Source: Letharia columbiana
Lineage: Eukaryota > Ascomycota > Lecanoromycetes > Lecanorales > Parmeliaceae
NCBI RefSeq assembly: GCF_014066305.1
Contig: NW_023501039.1
Span: forward strand, 1,550,001 to 1,614,000
Length of the DNA: 64,000 nt
Direction of reading: 5' to 3'
The notes beneath the pieces are model-generated. The model saw nothing but the letters and a program-made list of their open reading frames with translations, was not told the DNA's origin and ran no database searches. Numbering within the stretch: position 1 is the first letter of the stretch; each line of letters starts with the position of its first letter. Shown piece after piece: positions 10,573 to 23,409 of the stretch. Position numbers and translations under genes: made by a program.

Positions 10573-11943
10573 GGGGAGGTTTGACGCGAGGCTTCAAGCC
10601 TATTGCAGTCAACATTGGCGAGCCACAGCTTCCACGCAGGGAAGCTGCATCTGAGCCACTCGTTTCGCCACGCTAGATCTGCAGATGAGAGTAAGTGCTA
10701 GAGGCTCTTATAGAAAGCAATGAGTGGGCATGGATGATTTAGAATTTATATCGCAGACTAGCAGGCAGGCACGCTGTCGGAAAAGATTAGTAGTCTTGAG
10801 CCAGAACCATGGGTTATGAAATCCAAGCAGTTGATTGTTGATGCACAAGATCACTGGTGCCGCGATACCTCACGAGTGCCACGTTCTCCGGGCAGGGCGC
10901 CTGTCAGTGGTCACTAGGGCTGCTCTCAGTGTGAGTGCCGGCAAAAGCCAAGGGGAATGGGAGTTTGCGAGATTCCAAATCGTATCAGATCGCTCTATCT
11001 TTTGCACCTGTTGACTAATAGTGGGCGGAAATCGCCCAGCTTGAATGATGGTAAAAGAATGCGGCGCGCGCGTTGACCGTAAGCAGGCAAGCTTGAATGC
11101 AAGTATGGCACCTTTGGGGTTTTCAGCCGCAGGTTGCCAGTCAGGTATGGGAAGGTGTATAGCTGAAGGGTGAAAATAATACTGAATAGTACTGAGGGTG
11201 AGCCGGGGAAGGAGGACGCAGGAAGGGGCGGGGGGGGGGGGGGAAAGAGCCTAGGTACAGACTACGGAGTAGCAACTAATAATCCAAACGGACGGTGGGG
11301 GGCCTGGTGTGCCCAAAAGGCCCCAGGAAGCAGGGCTATCTCTGGCTCCGGAGGCAATCTTTGCGAGCTAAGCATCCAGAAGTGGTGCCAAAGCATAGAG
11401 TAGTATCTTCTTGGACAGAGGATTCGTGCCATTGTCAAGCCAAAAGCCTGCATGATTTCTAAAGCCAACTTCACAACTCCACTTTCACTCATCCTCCTTT
11501 CTCAATTTTACAGGCCACAGTCCCCAGTCCCCAGTCTCCAGACCCCAGTCCGCACTGCATGCCCAAGTCTTACTACATACCACCAACTGGCCTATGCCGT
11601 AAAACTCGGGATTTTAGTGAGCCGTCAGCATTCCTCTTCATGTGCACAGCCCTCTTGTTGCACCATAATCACTACTTGCGACCGTTGCGGCTGGCCCAAG
11701 TCTGGCATTCTCCCCTTCTGAATTCCTCTATGCTCTGAATTCTCCATCCCCTCCACCTGTTCCTCGCCTTCTTCCCGCTGGGAAAGGAAGAGAGAAAGAA
11801 TAGCCTTTTCAGCCCCAGAGGCTCTCCGTCTTAGTGTCCATCTTACCGGTCAGTCCCGTCCGTCTACAGCCTCAAAGTACGTCTTCCAAGATCACCTGTC
11901 TCCTTCTCAATGTAAAGAAATCCTCTATGATTTCAGAGGAAAA
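10573..11943. other. Long non-coding stretch upstream of a C2H2 factor gene
   Basis: 1.37 kb without a supported gene. It includes a 14-G homopolymer (11230-11243), then a pyrimidine-rich tract with repeated CCCAGTC-like segments (about 11510-11550), consistent with a fungal promoter/5' leader for the downstream gene. Confidence 0.45.
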
Positions 11944-13887
11944 ATGCTTCCACTTTGGACCCTTGGTCACTGCCTATCAGATGCCATCTGTTCTGGCATA
12001 AGACCAGTATCTAACGACAATGTATCCAGGCTACTCGGCTTGCTTGCTGGTTTCCAGACTGTACAGACTCCCCTATGGCAGTCTTGCACAACCAGCCTTG
12101 TTCCCATCGTTTCCTCTAGAAGTGGGGGGGACGCCCTGACGGCTTCAAACTGGCGGCGGAAACGTACGACTCGGATGACGGCCTGATTCAACGATCTCCT
12201 CCGCTGGTTCCTCGAATAGTCAATCTAAAACCGTCGCCATCGCCTGACTATCTGTCGCCTCCCGAAAGTTCTCCAACTCCTGAGCGTCTGAGTAGGTCAT
12301 CAAATTTGAATTCTAAGGGCAAGAAGCGTCATCCGAAAGCCCAAGCCTCGCAAGGAGACGCCGTACTTATTGGTTTTATGGGAGGGCTGAATCATCCAGA
12401 TCTAGCGACGAAAGCAGGCGAGGTGCCCTTGCCTCAATCCGACGACAGCGACGTCGACGACCCAATGGACGTGGATGGAAGGGAACAAACAGACGAAAAC
12501 AACCCAGCTTACGACAAGAACATTGATCTTGTCCACCTCGCAGAGAACGCTCTACCCTTGGTCGAACGAAACAATGGACATGATACTTCAAAGAACGAGC
12601 ATTCACGTCCAGCCCGCCCCAAAATTCTAACACAAACAAGTCTGCCGGAGCCAAAGGATGTGGTCCACGTAAAGACAGAGTACCGCCAGTCTTCGCCATC
12701 ACCTGGGGCTAATCCCCCCAAACGGACTAAATATGGATCCAACGCGAGTCATTCGCCGTCGAGAAGCGCTCACAGGAAAGGGGATCCTGATTCTGCTGCA
12801 ATCTCGCCAATGCTACGGAGGTTTACCATCCCAAACTCGGAACGGTCTCCTACGGAGACTCTGCCTGCAATGCAGCAATCTCCGCCATCAAGCTCCTCCA
12901 AATCACCCAATGGTCAGCATAGCTTGCCGTCTTTGAGGGCCATTCAACTCGAGCCATTGCTGGATGGACGGTCCCCTAAGGAGAATATGCCTCATGGTAT
13001 AAATCGTCCACCGTTCCCTCTCAGCAACACCCCCGTGACTTCGCCTCCAATGAGCTCTATTGCGCCAAGACCAGCTCAGTACCCCAGTCCACAGACTCTA
13101 ATGAACGGTCATTTCCATCAGCCTTATCCACACGGCCAACCATCTCCAGCATACAGCGATGCGTCGCCGAGGGACTCCGCTAATATGTCCCCACCCGGGA
13201 AGCCTATTCATTCCCAGTATTTTCCTGGCGGAAGAACCCCACAAAGCGAAGAGCTGACGCCTCAGTCGGCAGAGAGTCACCTGAGCACAAGCAGCTTCAG
13301 CACCGTCTCTTCACCCCATCCTCACCCCTTGGATATGGATCGAAGCCGGCCCGTTCTCCCACCATTGTCAGGTATGGCCGGGGGATCGCTGATCATTGGG
13401 AATTTCAAGTGCGAGCATGCCGGGTGTACGGCTCCAGCTTTCCAGACACAGTATCTCCTGAAGTGAGTTAAGCCATCGATCCTTTCGCGCGCATCACTGA
13501 CTCGACGTTTCAAGTTCTCATGCAAACGTACATTCTCAGAATCGACCCCACTACTGCCCAGTTGAGGGTTGTGCCAGGTCTGAAGGCGGCAAAGGGTTCA
13601 AGCGGAAGAACGAGATGATACGGCATGGATTGGTGCATGAATCACCAGGATACATATGTCCGTTCTGTCCAGAAAGAGAGCACAAATACCCAAGACCAGA
13701 CAATTTGCAGAGGTATCCTCCCACAGTCTATTGACATCATGACTAAAAATGAGGCTGATTTGTCCCTTGTAGACACGTTCGCGTGAACCACATCGACAAA
13801 GACACAAATGACCCTCAGCTACGCGAAGTGCTTGCGCAGAGGTGTGAGGGCGGCAGCCGGGGCAGACGAAGGCGCCTTGGGAGCTGA
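11944..13887 (+). CDS. C2H2 zinc-finger transcription factor
   Basis: Predicted nuclear DNA-binding regulator. The sure part is exon 12120-13462, then 13515-13712 and 13773-13887, ending in TGA (552 codons from 12120). A 447-residue Ser/Pro-rich region precedes a C-terminal finger block: FKCEHAGCTAPAF...H..H, YCPVEGC...H..H and a third ICPFC...LQRHVRVNH, followed by a basic tail SRGRRRRLGS. Introns interrupt the fingers at 13463-13514 and 13713-13772. The 5' end is uncertain: no in-frame ATG occurs between 12120 and about 12375, and a TAG at 12117-12119 sits at the end of a pyrimidine tract, so it looks like a splice acceptor. I propose a first exon 11944-12006 (ATG 11944) with a 113-nt intron; other first exons are possible. 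I do not recognise which named factor it is. Confidence 0.8.
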
Positions 13888-15478
13888 CAGGATTTTCTAC
13901 CATGTGTATTCCCAGCGAGGCGATCAGGAGCACGGAGTATACACGGACGATACCCAGGCAGACGAGCGAGAGTACATACGTGCATGTAACGATGATTTGG
14001 CACATTTGAAAGGACGTCAATTCAGACTCCGGCGTATAGTACTGCACAGCAATGCGGCATGATGACAGCTGCCAGTAAACTCCCGGAGCCCTACACTGCC
14101 GAATTGTCCCTACACCACCTGTATCGTGTGCATGACCGTCTATATGGTTGATGAATTTTTCGATGCCTTGTAGCATGTTATCTCCATGCCTGACTTGCTT
14201 CCTTCTCTCTCAACGAATATTGAAGGCAGCGGCTTCACTGACGACAATGGTTAGCTAGGCATGTATGTCCGACCAGAGGAAATCTGAGGACACACTATTT
14301 TCTAATCTGCAATGGCATCTTCTCGATTCAGCAATGTCTCTGCGGCTTCGTTTCACTGGTGTGCACCCCTATTCTGAATATGATGGCTTTGAGTTCTCTC
14401 CTCTCGTTCGTGGGGGCGACAAGGACGAGCAGCTGAAGGGCTTGACACCCTCGCTGGGAATGAGACAAGTCGAAAGCCGGCTCAAGAATGTAGCATTGCG
14501 ATATCGAAGGAGTCGGCTCGAGGAAAGCATTAATGGGGCGACGACCGTACGGAGGTTTCCACCGAGCGAGACCCTATTCCGGAATTGGGTCGACGGAGCT
14601 TTACCAACTCTGTGCGGTTCACAACAGGGCAGGTCGCCGGAGAACTTGAGATCTGAAGAGAAGCCACCTGGATGGAGTCAATAACCGTTCAGCCCAATAC
14701 ACATGGTTTTGAGGTGCCATGCTCAGGATTGAGCGGTCGTGTTGCCTTGAAGAGGTTGAAGACGTTCGCTCCAGATGAAGTGGAAGCACCTGCTTGAGAA
14801 AGGGCATTAGATAGGTAAATGCGTCGATGGAATAGACATCTATGAAACGCAGAAAGACGCAGAGGGGCATTTATCGCGGTCATACGGCGGGAGACACTGG
14901 ACGCCTTTAAATGGACCCTCTTATCTAGTCCAATTTCCACTGCAGGATTTCTTCTCGAAGCGAGTCAATAGAGAGAGGTGTACCTCAGCAGCCTACTTGT
15001 TGGAGAGTCTCTACATCCGTTGCTCAGAAATAGACATTCAGCATTCTGGGAAATCGTATGAAAACTGCTACTCCCTTTTCCTCTTCACTTTCTAAAGATA
15101 CGTGATGGCCCCAGACTGAAATTCTAGAACAGTCTCTTGGAGGTCCTAGCGTGGCCGATGGTTTCTATCACTGTTGATGATAGAGCAAGGGGAAAACGTC
15201 GTCTCCAATGAGAAATTCCTCCATATCACGAAGGGTAAGGCAAAAAATGTCTTTGGCAGGATATTAGCTGTGGATAGCACCTGTCCCCTCTCGTTGTTCT
15301 CATCTGTGACGTGATGCTATGGTGGGTATAGGTCGCAAAGCACAGGGTCAAGGACGAGGTTCGCGTATGTTGGGGTTTTATAAAGCTCTAGATACAGCAA
15401 ATAGACAGATTATCCGGATCCTTCAATCTTCGCCCCGTTGAACAGCCTGATACAGTAGCAAATGGTACGAAGGGACCG
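13888..15478. other. Intergenic between two C2H2 genes
   Basis: 1.6 kb lying between the 3' ends of two convergent genes. An ATG-started plus-strand frame at 14265-14684 (139 codons) has no recognisable domain, and its composition does not convince me. Otherwise I see nothing. Confidence 0.4.
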
Positions 15479-16259
15479 TCAGGAAGGCCTTCGATGAATC
15501 CTTCGTACATGATCTTTCATGTTGTCGACTCGGCTGAAGATCCTTTCGCATTCGTTGTGCGTGCACGGAACACCTGGCTTGTGCTTGATGCAGCTGGTCA
15601 GCGAGATAGATCATGCAACACGAATGAACGGGGAGTACCTTTGATTCGTGCCGGTCTCTATCTTTGCGTGACGAGAATCCACCCTCCCTTGATTGAGGAC
15701 AGTCCTCGTGGCGGCAGAAAAGAGATTTGGTGTGACGCCGATAATGCTTACGCAAATCACAACCCCTGGTAAAGGCGGCTTGAGAGGTGCAATTCGGATA
15801 GGCACAACGCCAGCTCCTCCCATCTGGGAGAGGGAAGCCAAAGTTGTGCAAATCTGCTGGATTCGGAGACGCCGAGCGAGAGTCAGACGATACCTCGACT
15901 TCTTCTGGGTGCAGGGTCGGCCATGGAATATTTGGCCAATGCTGTTCGCTTGAATAGGGCGAGGACGGTACAACATGCGGAGCCGATGGGGCATACTGGC
16001 CTCTGGCAAAGGCGTTGGGGTTGAGGGATGGCCCAGACACATACTGAGCGGGTGTTGAAAAGACGTGTGGAGAAGTCTGTAATTGTGCTGAAGTCATGGC
16101 TGGATGTAGAGCAGTCGTCCACTGCTGTTGGTATGGCGAACCGCTGGCGCGCTCCGCCAGGCGAGAATCATGGGCTGTAGCCCTATAGAAATTATGACGA
16201 GCTTCTGCCTCCTGAGCCGACAGGACCGCCTCAGCTTCCCTTGAGAGAAAACCTGACAT
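15479..16259 (-). CDS. Small C2H2 zinc-finger protein
   Basis: Predicted DNA-binding protein of 241 residues. Exon 1 16259-15639 (ATG, MSGFLSREAEAVLSAQEAEAR) and exon 2 15583-15479 (TGA), separated by a 55-nt intron with GTACTC donor and CAAG acceptor; the join gives ESK|HKPGVPC in frame. The first 150 residues are Ser/Pro/Gln-rich. The C-terminal 90 residues hold three atypical fungal fingers: WRCAYPNC...H..H, FCRHEDC...RKDRDRHE, and after the intron CTHNECERIFSRVDNMKDHVRRIH. This arrangement is common in uncharacterised Pezizomycotina regulators. No named orthologue recognised; an upstream non-coding exon cannot be excluded. Confidence 0.85.
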
Positions 16260-18741
16260 CGGTCACGAGCGTCAGTTCTGGGATTTCAAATATATGCTAG
16301 CACCAAAGAAACAAGGACCGGTCATTAAAGACAGAAGAGGTAGAACGCTGGTGATAGCGGTCGTCGTGGTGATAATAATGGCGGTAAGAGTACGGATATT
16401 GTTCACAAATATAGAGGCAAAATCCTCGAGGGGTGGAGATATATACGAGATACGGAAGTGAGCCAGTACTATTTTGTGCCTTTCAGCCAATATGGAATGG
16501 GTGGTATTCTAGCATGAAAGCACTCGACACAGAAGATGTAGGCGAAATTGCTGCGACGGGAGAGGCGGAAAGCGCAGCGGTCATACAGACGGGATTACTC
16601 ACGGCTACGATCCGAGGGCCACCCCTTTGCTTTGCTCTGATATAATCTCTGTGCCTGGGGAAATTTTTCAAGGCTCAAGGCTTGGACGAACTCCTCGACT
16701 GGTCAGCAAAGCGGACTCCTAATGGATTTCCAGCTCTGACGGACAGGACTTACTCACTCACTAAGCGCTTTACGTGTCAGTATGCAATGACTTAGAATGA
16801 CCGCGAGTATACCTGGAGTTGTCAAGCGATGGTCCATACTCCATTTACGTGCGAAATTTGAAGCGGACGTGGCCAGAAGAATATCTTTTCTGTAATGAGA
16901 AGGTGCAACGGGCTTGATACTAGATGCCAAAGCTAGCATAACTGTAGAGAAGGGTGCGTGGACACTGATTGGCCAATGTTGCACGCTCCTGAAAGAAATA
17001 CCGGGACCATGGTATAGGATTAGGGTTTCCTCCTTTGTCTTTGGTACCTTGCAGGGCAAAGTAGCCCCAGGAAGCTGAGTTGTTGCTCCAGTATCAGATC
17101 TATATTATCAACTTTGTACTAGATCAACGGCGTAGGCATTACCCGTAACTTGACCAGGGACCAGCTGACCGAACCGGGTTGGGACACTGGCTGAGAAGAA
17201 GCCGTGACCGATCTCCAAACATTGGAGGAGAAAAAGTGATTGATAGGGTAAGTAAGCCATATGAAATGGCTTGAGGCCGTTGAAGGTGGTCGAAGTGTAA
17301 GCATGAGATAAGCTTGAGGTTTGTACTTCTGAAACATGGAGCGTTCTTAAATTTCATGACCACGTTGCAGGTGGAAAGCCTGGGGCATACAAAACGAGCG
17401 TCTGCATGTCTGATTCGACGAAGCAGCCAAGACTAGTGGTGAGCAGGTTGAGGACGAAGGACGGGACGACCCTGCCAGGCACATGGATTTGTTTCAACTC
17501 TACTTCTCACAACCCATCCCAGACCATCCCAGCCCAGCCTCCGTTCAATCCTTAAGTACCGTATGGAAATTGATCTCGGCTGGTACGCTCCGAGGGTAAT
17601 GCCCTTGCCTAGTACCGTATTACTTTGCCATAGCGGCGTAGGGCAGAGAGAAAAGGGCAATCATAAAGTATGGGTGCATAAGGTAGTGCATATGTAGTTG
17701 GCCTAAGGCTTTAGGCAAAGAATGGAGGCCATGGACATCATCTGATTTGGCCACTGTCGCCGTTGTGGAGGGGGTGATCAGGCGTCCAAGGGTACTCTAC
17801 AGCGGGAAGGAGAGTAGACGATGCCTCCTTTCCAACCCATCCATTTCCCCCCAAACTAATGCCTCAGGCACTACTTCACTCATTGAAGATTATGTAGTGA
17901 TTCGTCCCATCGTATCATCGTATCATCGTGCCATCGCGTCATCGTATCGTCGTATGAAGCAGGCATCCTTACTGGCTTTTTGTCATCAATGTGGCTGATG
18001 GATTCTCTCAGCTGACGAACCAGTATGAGGTAGTATGATTAGTGTTCTGATGTGGGTAACCTGAAGAAGCTCAGCTCAGCTCAGCTCCGCGGAAGTGCTG
18101 TCATCTACGACCGGGCACTACGCTTATCCCTGTTGGAAATTGGTTCAATAAATTAGTCGGGTTGGCCAGGGCTCTGCTTCAGCCCTGCCGATTACCAAGA
18201 CAATCTCCCTAACCGCACAAGGCTGAACCCACGTCTATCAACATCCTTGCACCGTCTACCCTTTTCCCTTCATCCCTTTTTATATCCTTTCATCCTTTCA
18301 ACCAAATCACTATATCATTTTACCCATGCCATCTGTACGAGTCCCTAAGAGCCAGGCCGTCGGTAAGCCCGGCGGAGCTTGATTGCATCACTACTGTGGA
18401 CAGGGACTCCACTCTTCAACCAATAACCACTAAAATGAACCAACATGGTACCAAGCAATTTTTACACCATCCCTAACTGTATGCCTCCTCATGGTGAATG
18501 TCTCCACCCACGAGCTTGCTCACGTAGTCATCTTAGAGTGTAGGACAGACGTCTGCTCTCAACCTCCTGTGGTTCCCTCGTCCAGACCATCCAACCGAGT
18601 AGATATTTTCGAGGACCGGATTACCGGAATGAAGATGCCAATGTTCCCTGTCCTTCTCGGTCTGCGCTGCTTCATCTACTATGCTCGTGATCGACTGAAC
18701 CTTTCGCAGACGTTGAGTGGAGTCCAGGCCCAGATGACCCG
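16260..18741. other. 2.5-kb non-coding stretch with short tandem repeats
   Basis: No well-supported gene. The first part is the upstream region of the minus-strand C2H2 gene. At 17909-17956 there are imperfect repeats of an ATCGTATC-like unit, and at 18069-18087 a run of AGCTC units. A CT-rich, TATA-containing leader-like stretch (18255-18325) precedes ATG 18326, which opens a 17-codon frame (MPSVRVPKSQAVGKPGGA then stop) with GTAAGC inside; a plus-strand spliced gene here is possible but unproven. Confidence 0.4.
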
Positions 18742-21388
18742 CTAACCAACAGTCCGGGTCCAGTCTCCGACTTTTATCGGGCAATCGCTGAAAATCTCAA
18801 TGTCTACACACTCAGCCATTTGAAGCACTGAACATTTGAGACGCTCGAGAACAAGCCAGAGCCCTCCCTCTTCACACATACTGGGCTCGATGTCGACATC
18901 ATGGATCCAAATTCCACCTTGACCATTAAGAAGCTCGTCGTCACTACTGACCGCAACTATTCTCTTTGATGGTGGTTGGCCATGATGAACTCCAAGTTTC
19001 AAGAAGGCTTTTATGTTCTTGTTAGACCTTGAAACTTCTGCGCGTGATCTGGCGCTGATCGAAATCCTGTTCAGACGGTGAGAGCTGAGCGGTGCCGAAA
19101 GGCATTCGCTCCCTGGTGCAAAGGCAGATTGCACTTTTGTAACGAAGCGTCCAGCCGTCACTACCGGTATCCGGTGGACGGCACAGGCTGACATACTACT
19201 GACGCGCAACGTAAACCTGCCCAGCTGACCTTGCTCGAAAGTCGAGCAAACGGCCGTGTACACACCAGCTTGCACGTCTCGTATCTCGGCAAACGCGTAC
19301 CCTTTCCTATACTCACCACTATCTCCAACGATGTCTCGAGTCTTGATAGAACAGATTTGCTTTCCATTCGCCCAAACCAACTTGACGTGGACAGGATAAC
19401 GTTCGCTGAAATTCTCGAGCAAAATTGCCACATTCGAGGTTACAGCCAAACGGAGACTAAACTGAGGATTCGTGTGATATGACGAGCTGCTTGCGTTGCC
19501 TCCAGCCGTCGAATTTGTCCACACGCCATGCTGCAACACAGTATGGGTGTATCTGTCCTGAGCTTCGACTAGACTCAAAGACTCAAGAGAGAACGCGGAC
19601 AGCGTGAATGTGTTGACTGATCGAGGAAGGCCCTGTCCAGAAACCACCACGGTATAAGCTTTCCTAGCTGGGAGCTCAAGCTTGAGTAGAGTGTTAGGCG
19701 AGTCAACGTATGGACCATGCACGGCAGCCTCGTCACTTGAGAAGACCCTTTCTCCGTCGCTGTCGTAGGCATACAAGCTGATGAAGCCGTTCTCAAGAGT
19801 ATCGCCATTTACAGAGAGACTTGGGTCTTTGTCTGACTTGTCAATCCTCGAATTGAAGTGTCTGCTCAGGAGGACCCACACAGTACCACCGACGCTGCTG
19901 CGCACCTCGTACTGCGGATTAGATACAAATGAGCCTTCAGGACTAGAAAAAGCAGCAAGATTCCATTTGAAGTGAATGTCTTCTCTATGAGAGAACAAGC
20001 AGGGATTCCAGTTGAGATACATGGACTCAAAGCTCTGGAAAATATCGTTCAGACCCATCCAGAATGTACCGGGTGCAAGAGGCTCTGTGTCTACTGTGCT
20101 GGTCGTTGGCATTTCATTTATACAAAGATCTTGAAATCCCTTAGCGTCCTCTTTCATGACGTTGCCGCGATGGATATGGCCCTTCCAGATAGTCCCCTCG
20201 GACCAGGGATTCTTCACAAGGAAAAGCTGTTGACCTTCAAGCTCTTTCATATCGATCACGGCATAGTCGTGCTCCCCGACCAAGCCAAGGCCTTCTTCTT
20301 CGTTTGATGTCAACTTGCCAGTCCCCAAGGTGATGAGGACATCGCCGTAATTGAAAGCACTAAACGTTCGTCGCCAAAGGGCGTTGCGTGCTATGTCATC
20401 ACTAGCGGTGTAGGGACTATAGTCAGTATGGAGCTTCCCAAAAGAATGGGTCAGAAAAAGAGCACAGCATGGTGATCCTACCTTTGTAGAAATATTTGCT
20501 CTGGTATCCATCCTGTCAAAACGCACAAGTCGGTTCCTGAATTGCTCCCGGGGAAGTCGTAGCCACCCCTCACTTTGAGATATGCTTTTTCGACAAGAGC
20601 AGGCCATAGCAAGCCAGGGTTGTTTCGATCAGTAACGTGCAATACTCGTGATGTCCGGGAGACGGGGAGACGATCGTCTATGATCACACTCCGAGGGCAG
20701 CCATTGAAGTGCAATCGAACGACATACTTTCCGTTGGGCGATATCATCGGTTGCTTTAGGCTCCCGTCGTAAGGATAGATGTTGCGAGTGATGATCTAGG
20801 ATACCGTCAACCCAAAAATGATGCAGCTGAGACGGTCCAACATTACATCAGTGTTTCCGCGCTCTTTCCTTGCAGTAACCGCGCAGAGGCTCGCAACGAC
20901 GGAGCAGTCGGTGGTTATATCTTGGACAAGATCGACTCTACCATGAGCCAGCGTGGTCGGATACCATGCAGAAGTAGAATGAAATTGCCCCAGAAGCTCT
21001 CTTGGTCTCCGCCACGCATCGAATACCTCGAGCTGTACTGCTGACAAGGGAAATTCTACGTTGTCTCTGTGTAGGTTAGACCCCGCGAAGAACACAGCCT
21101 CAAGCATTCGGAGATTCTCACTTCCATTTAGACCTACAGGAAATAAGGCTGGCCGGACAGCTGTTCGAAATCTGAAGAAGTTGGAGGAGATGTCCAAGGT
21201 AGAAAGCGAGAACCGTGCAGTTTTGAAGCTTCCAAAATTATAATTTTCTCCCGGGTGGTCAATTCGCGTCCTTCTGAAATGGGTTCTGTGAGTTCGTTCG
21301 CTTTCTTTACAGATCTCCTAACAGATCTCTGCTCCTGTTGGCTCAATCCTTCAAGCCGAGAGGCAACTAGCTTCGTAGGGTCTGTCAT
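18742..21388 (-). CDS. palB: Calpain-like cysteine protease PalB/Rim13
   Basis: Signalling protease of the fungal ambient-pH pathway; recruited to ESCRT-III-decorated endosomes, it is thought to cleave the zinc-finger factor PacC/Rim101 at alkaline pH. Four exons: 21388-21138, 21066-20847, 20795-20482 and 20416-18742, giving 819 residues, close to the family's roughly 850. The catalytic triad is visible: Cys138 in DITTDCSVVASLC, His311 in GLVGEHDYAVIDM and Asn331 in LVKNPWSEG. Two C-terminal beta-sandwich (calpain C2-like/PBH) domains follow. Introns are 71, 51 and 65 nt. The N-terminus is the weak point: ATG 21388 (MTDPTKLVASRL) lies where the family has its MIT-type region, and an in-frame stop lies just upstream, so one short 5' exon may be missing. 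Confidence 0.93.
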
Positions 21389-21830
21389 GATGAGAATGAG
21401 AGATCACCGCACTCTTGGACAGATTGGTTCATCTGTGGCCATATGCCGGTCTACAAACAGCTTCACGTCTCTTCGCGTCTTTACGAGAGCCGCTGTAGCT
21501 GTAGCAAACAAGTGTACTATGCTTAGTGATCAGCAATTCGATTGTTTGGAACTACGGAATTAGTATAATCAGTCCTCCGTGACGCTAAGCCATTTTCATC
21601 AACCTCGGCTGAGTATCGTTTGACAGCGGGGACAATTCTTGTTATCCTCCTCCACGACGTAATAACGGCTTGCTACAGACATATGAATAAATGAGCCGTT
21701 TTTCTAACGTCAGAGTAGCTTTGTTGCATTGGTAACAGGCCTCATACGAATCGAAAGTTGGGACTGGTTGCCCACACGTCGCGCCGCAGATCTCCATGAC
21801 CTGCACTTTCTATAATCCCCCTCTTTTGTG
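21389..21830. promoter_or_regulatory. Divergent palB/ANT1 promoter region
   Basis: 442 bp between two divergent genes. It may also include an unassigned first exon of palB on the minus strand (about 21400-21540). No specific factor-binding motif is claimed. Confidence 0.45.
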
Positions 21831-23038
21831 ATGCCTGGCAAAGCTGGTCAGGCGCCACTGCCACCATGGGGTAATGCACTGGCTGGAGCTACAGGAGCTG
21901 TCTTAGCCAACGCAATTGTCTACCCTCTTGACATGTACGCTAAGCTTCCCACTGCCGACAAGTCTCGAGGAGCTCATGCTGACAATGCGGACCAGAGTCA
22001 AGACACGCTTACAGGTCCAGGTGAAACGAAATCCAGCAGATCCAGCCCCTCTTACTACCAATGACGTGCATTACACATCAGCCCTCGATGCTATCCGAAA
22101 GATCGTTGATGACGAAGGGGTCTTCGGGCTCTACTCGGGGATCAACGGGTCACTGATCGGGGTCGCATCCACAAACTTTGCCTACTTCTATTGGTATTCT
22201 GTCGTCCGAACGCTCTATATATCCTCTCGAAACCTTGCCAAGCCTCCAAATTCCGCAACAGAGCTCTCATTGGGTGCTGTTGCTGGGGCTGTCGCTCAGG
22301 TATTTACCATACCAGTATCTGTAGTCACGACGCGTCAGCAAACGCAGCCAAAGGGCGATAAGAAGGGCCTAATAGACACTGGACGGGAGGTGGTAAATAG
22401 CGAGGATGGTTGGACGGGTCTGTGGAGGGGCCTGAAAGCGAGCTTGGTGCTGGTGGTGAATCCCGCGATTACATACGGTGCATACCAGAGATTAAAGGAG
22501 CTATTCTTCCCTGGAAAGACTCATCTAAGGCCATGGGAGTCATTCTGTGAGCTGAATACAGGATCTCTATTATGGCTGCTTGGCTAATGCCTTTGAAGTC
22601 TTGGGCGCCGCGTCAAAGGCGTTGGCAACTATAGCCACACAACCGCTGATTGTTGCCAAAGTAGGCCTCCAGTCGCAACCACCGCCAGCCAGGGAAGGCA
22701 AACGATTCAAGAGCTTCATTGAAGTCATGTCTTACATCATTGAACATGAAGGGCCTTTGGCGTTGTTCAAAGGCATTGCTCCGCAGATCACCAAGGGAAT
22801 CCTCGTACAGGGTTTGCTCATGATGACAAAGGAAAGGTAAGTTGGCTTTCGATATACTGGCGAGTCAAGATGCTGATGAAAAGATAGAATGGAGATTTTG
22901 TTCATCGTCCTCTTCGCATACCTGCGTAGATTAAGGTCGCAAAGGCTACTGATGGCAGCCGAAGCCGCTGCATCCAAAGCCAAGGAACTCCTACCTCTCG
23001 ATCAATCAAAGCAAGCTTTGCCCGCACTCATCAAGTGA
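21831..23038 (+). CDS. ANT1: Peroxisomal adenine nucleotide transporter (mitochondrial carrier family)
   Basis: Exchanges cytosolic ATP for AMP across the peroxisomal membrane, feeding acyl-CoA synthetases of beta-oxidation; the animal relative is PMP34. Four exons: 21831-21934, 21996-22546, 22599-22836 and 22888-23038, giving 347 residues with introns of 61, 52 and 51 nt. Three carrier repeats with the family signature are seen: YPLDIVKTRLQVQ (split by intron 1), IPVSVVTTRQQTQ and TQPLIVAKVGLQSQ, each followed by a short amphipathic linker such as GVFGLYSGI or LALFKGI. The second and third helices read GATGAVLANAIV and LGAVAGAVAQVF. ATG 21831 follows an in-frame GTG and begins MPGKAGQAPLPPWGNALAGA. 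Confidence 0.94.
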
Positions 23039-23409
23039 TACTTGGTATAGTGCGTGGTTGACGAAATGATATACATTGGAAGCTCACCATGATTTTAACT
23101 CGACTTGACGTGCTCCTTTTGGCTTACGTTCCTATTTTCTGCCTCGATGTCTAGTTACACTGAATCAATGTACATACTGAACAAGCACGGGCTTCCTTTT
23201 CCACACGTAAATCAGACCATATGCTTCGCGCATAGCATGTAGCGTAGAGACATTGTCACGAAGCAGTCTCGACAGTCCCGAACTACGGAATACTCAGCCC
23301 TAGCCGCCCTGCAGCACGAACTCGTAAGCGAAGAGCAACGACCACCAACTCTTAATTTTGCCAACCTCGGATTCAACAGTCCCGAGGACCATCATCAAAA
23401 GCTATCACA
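23039..23409. promoter_or_regulatory. Intergenic: ANT1 3' flank and RPL29 promoter
   Basis: 371 bp upstream of a ribosomal protein gene. No distinct element identified beyond ordinary intergenic sequence. Confidence 0.4.

Noticed and set aside
14265..14684. 139-codon plus-strand ATG ORF
   Set aside because: No domain, no sign of introns or conserved motifs; length alone is not enough in a 1.6-kb gap.
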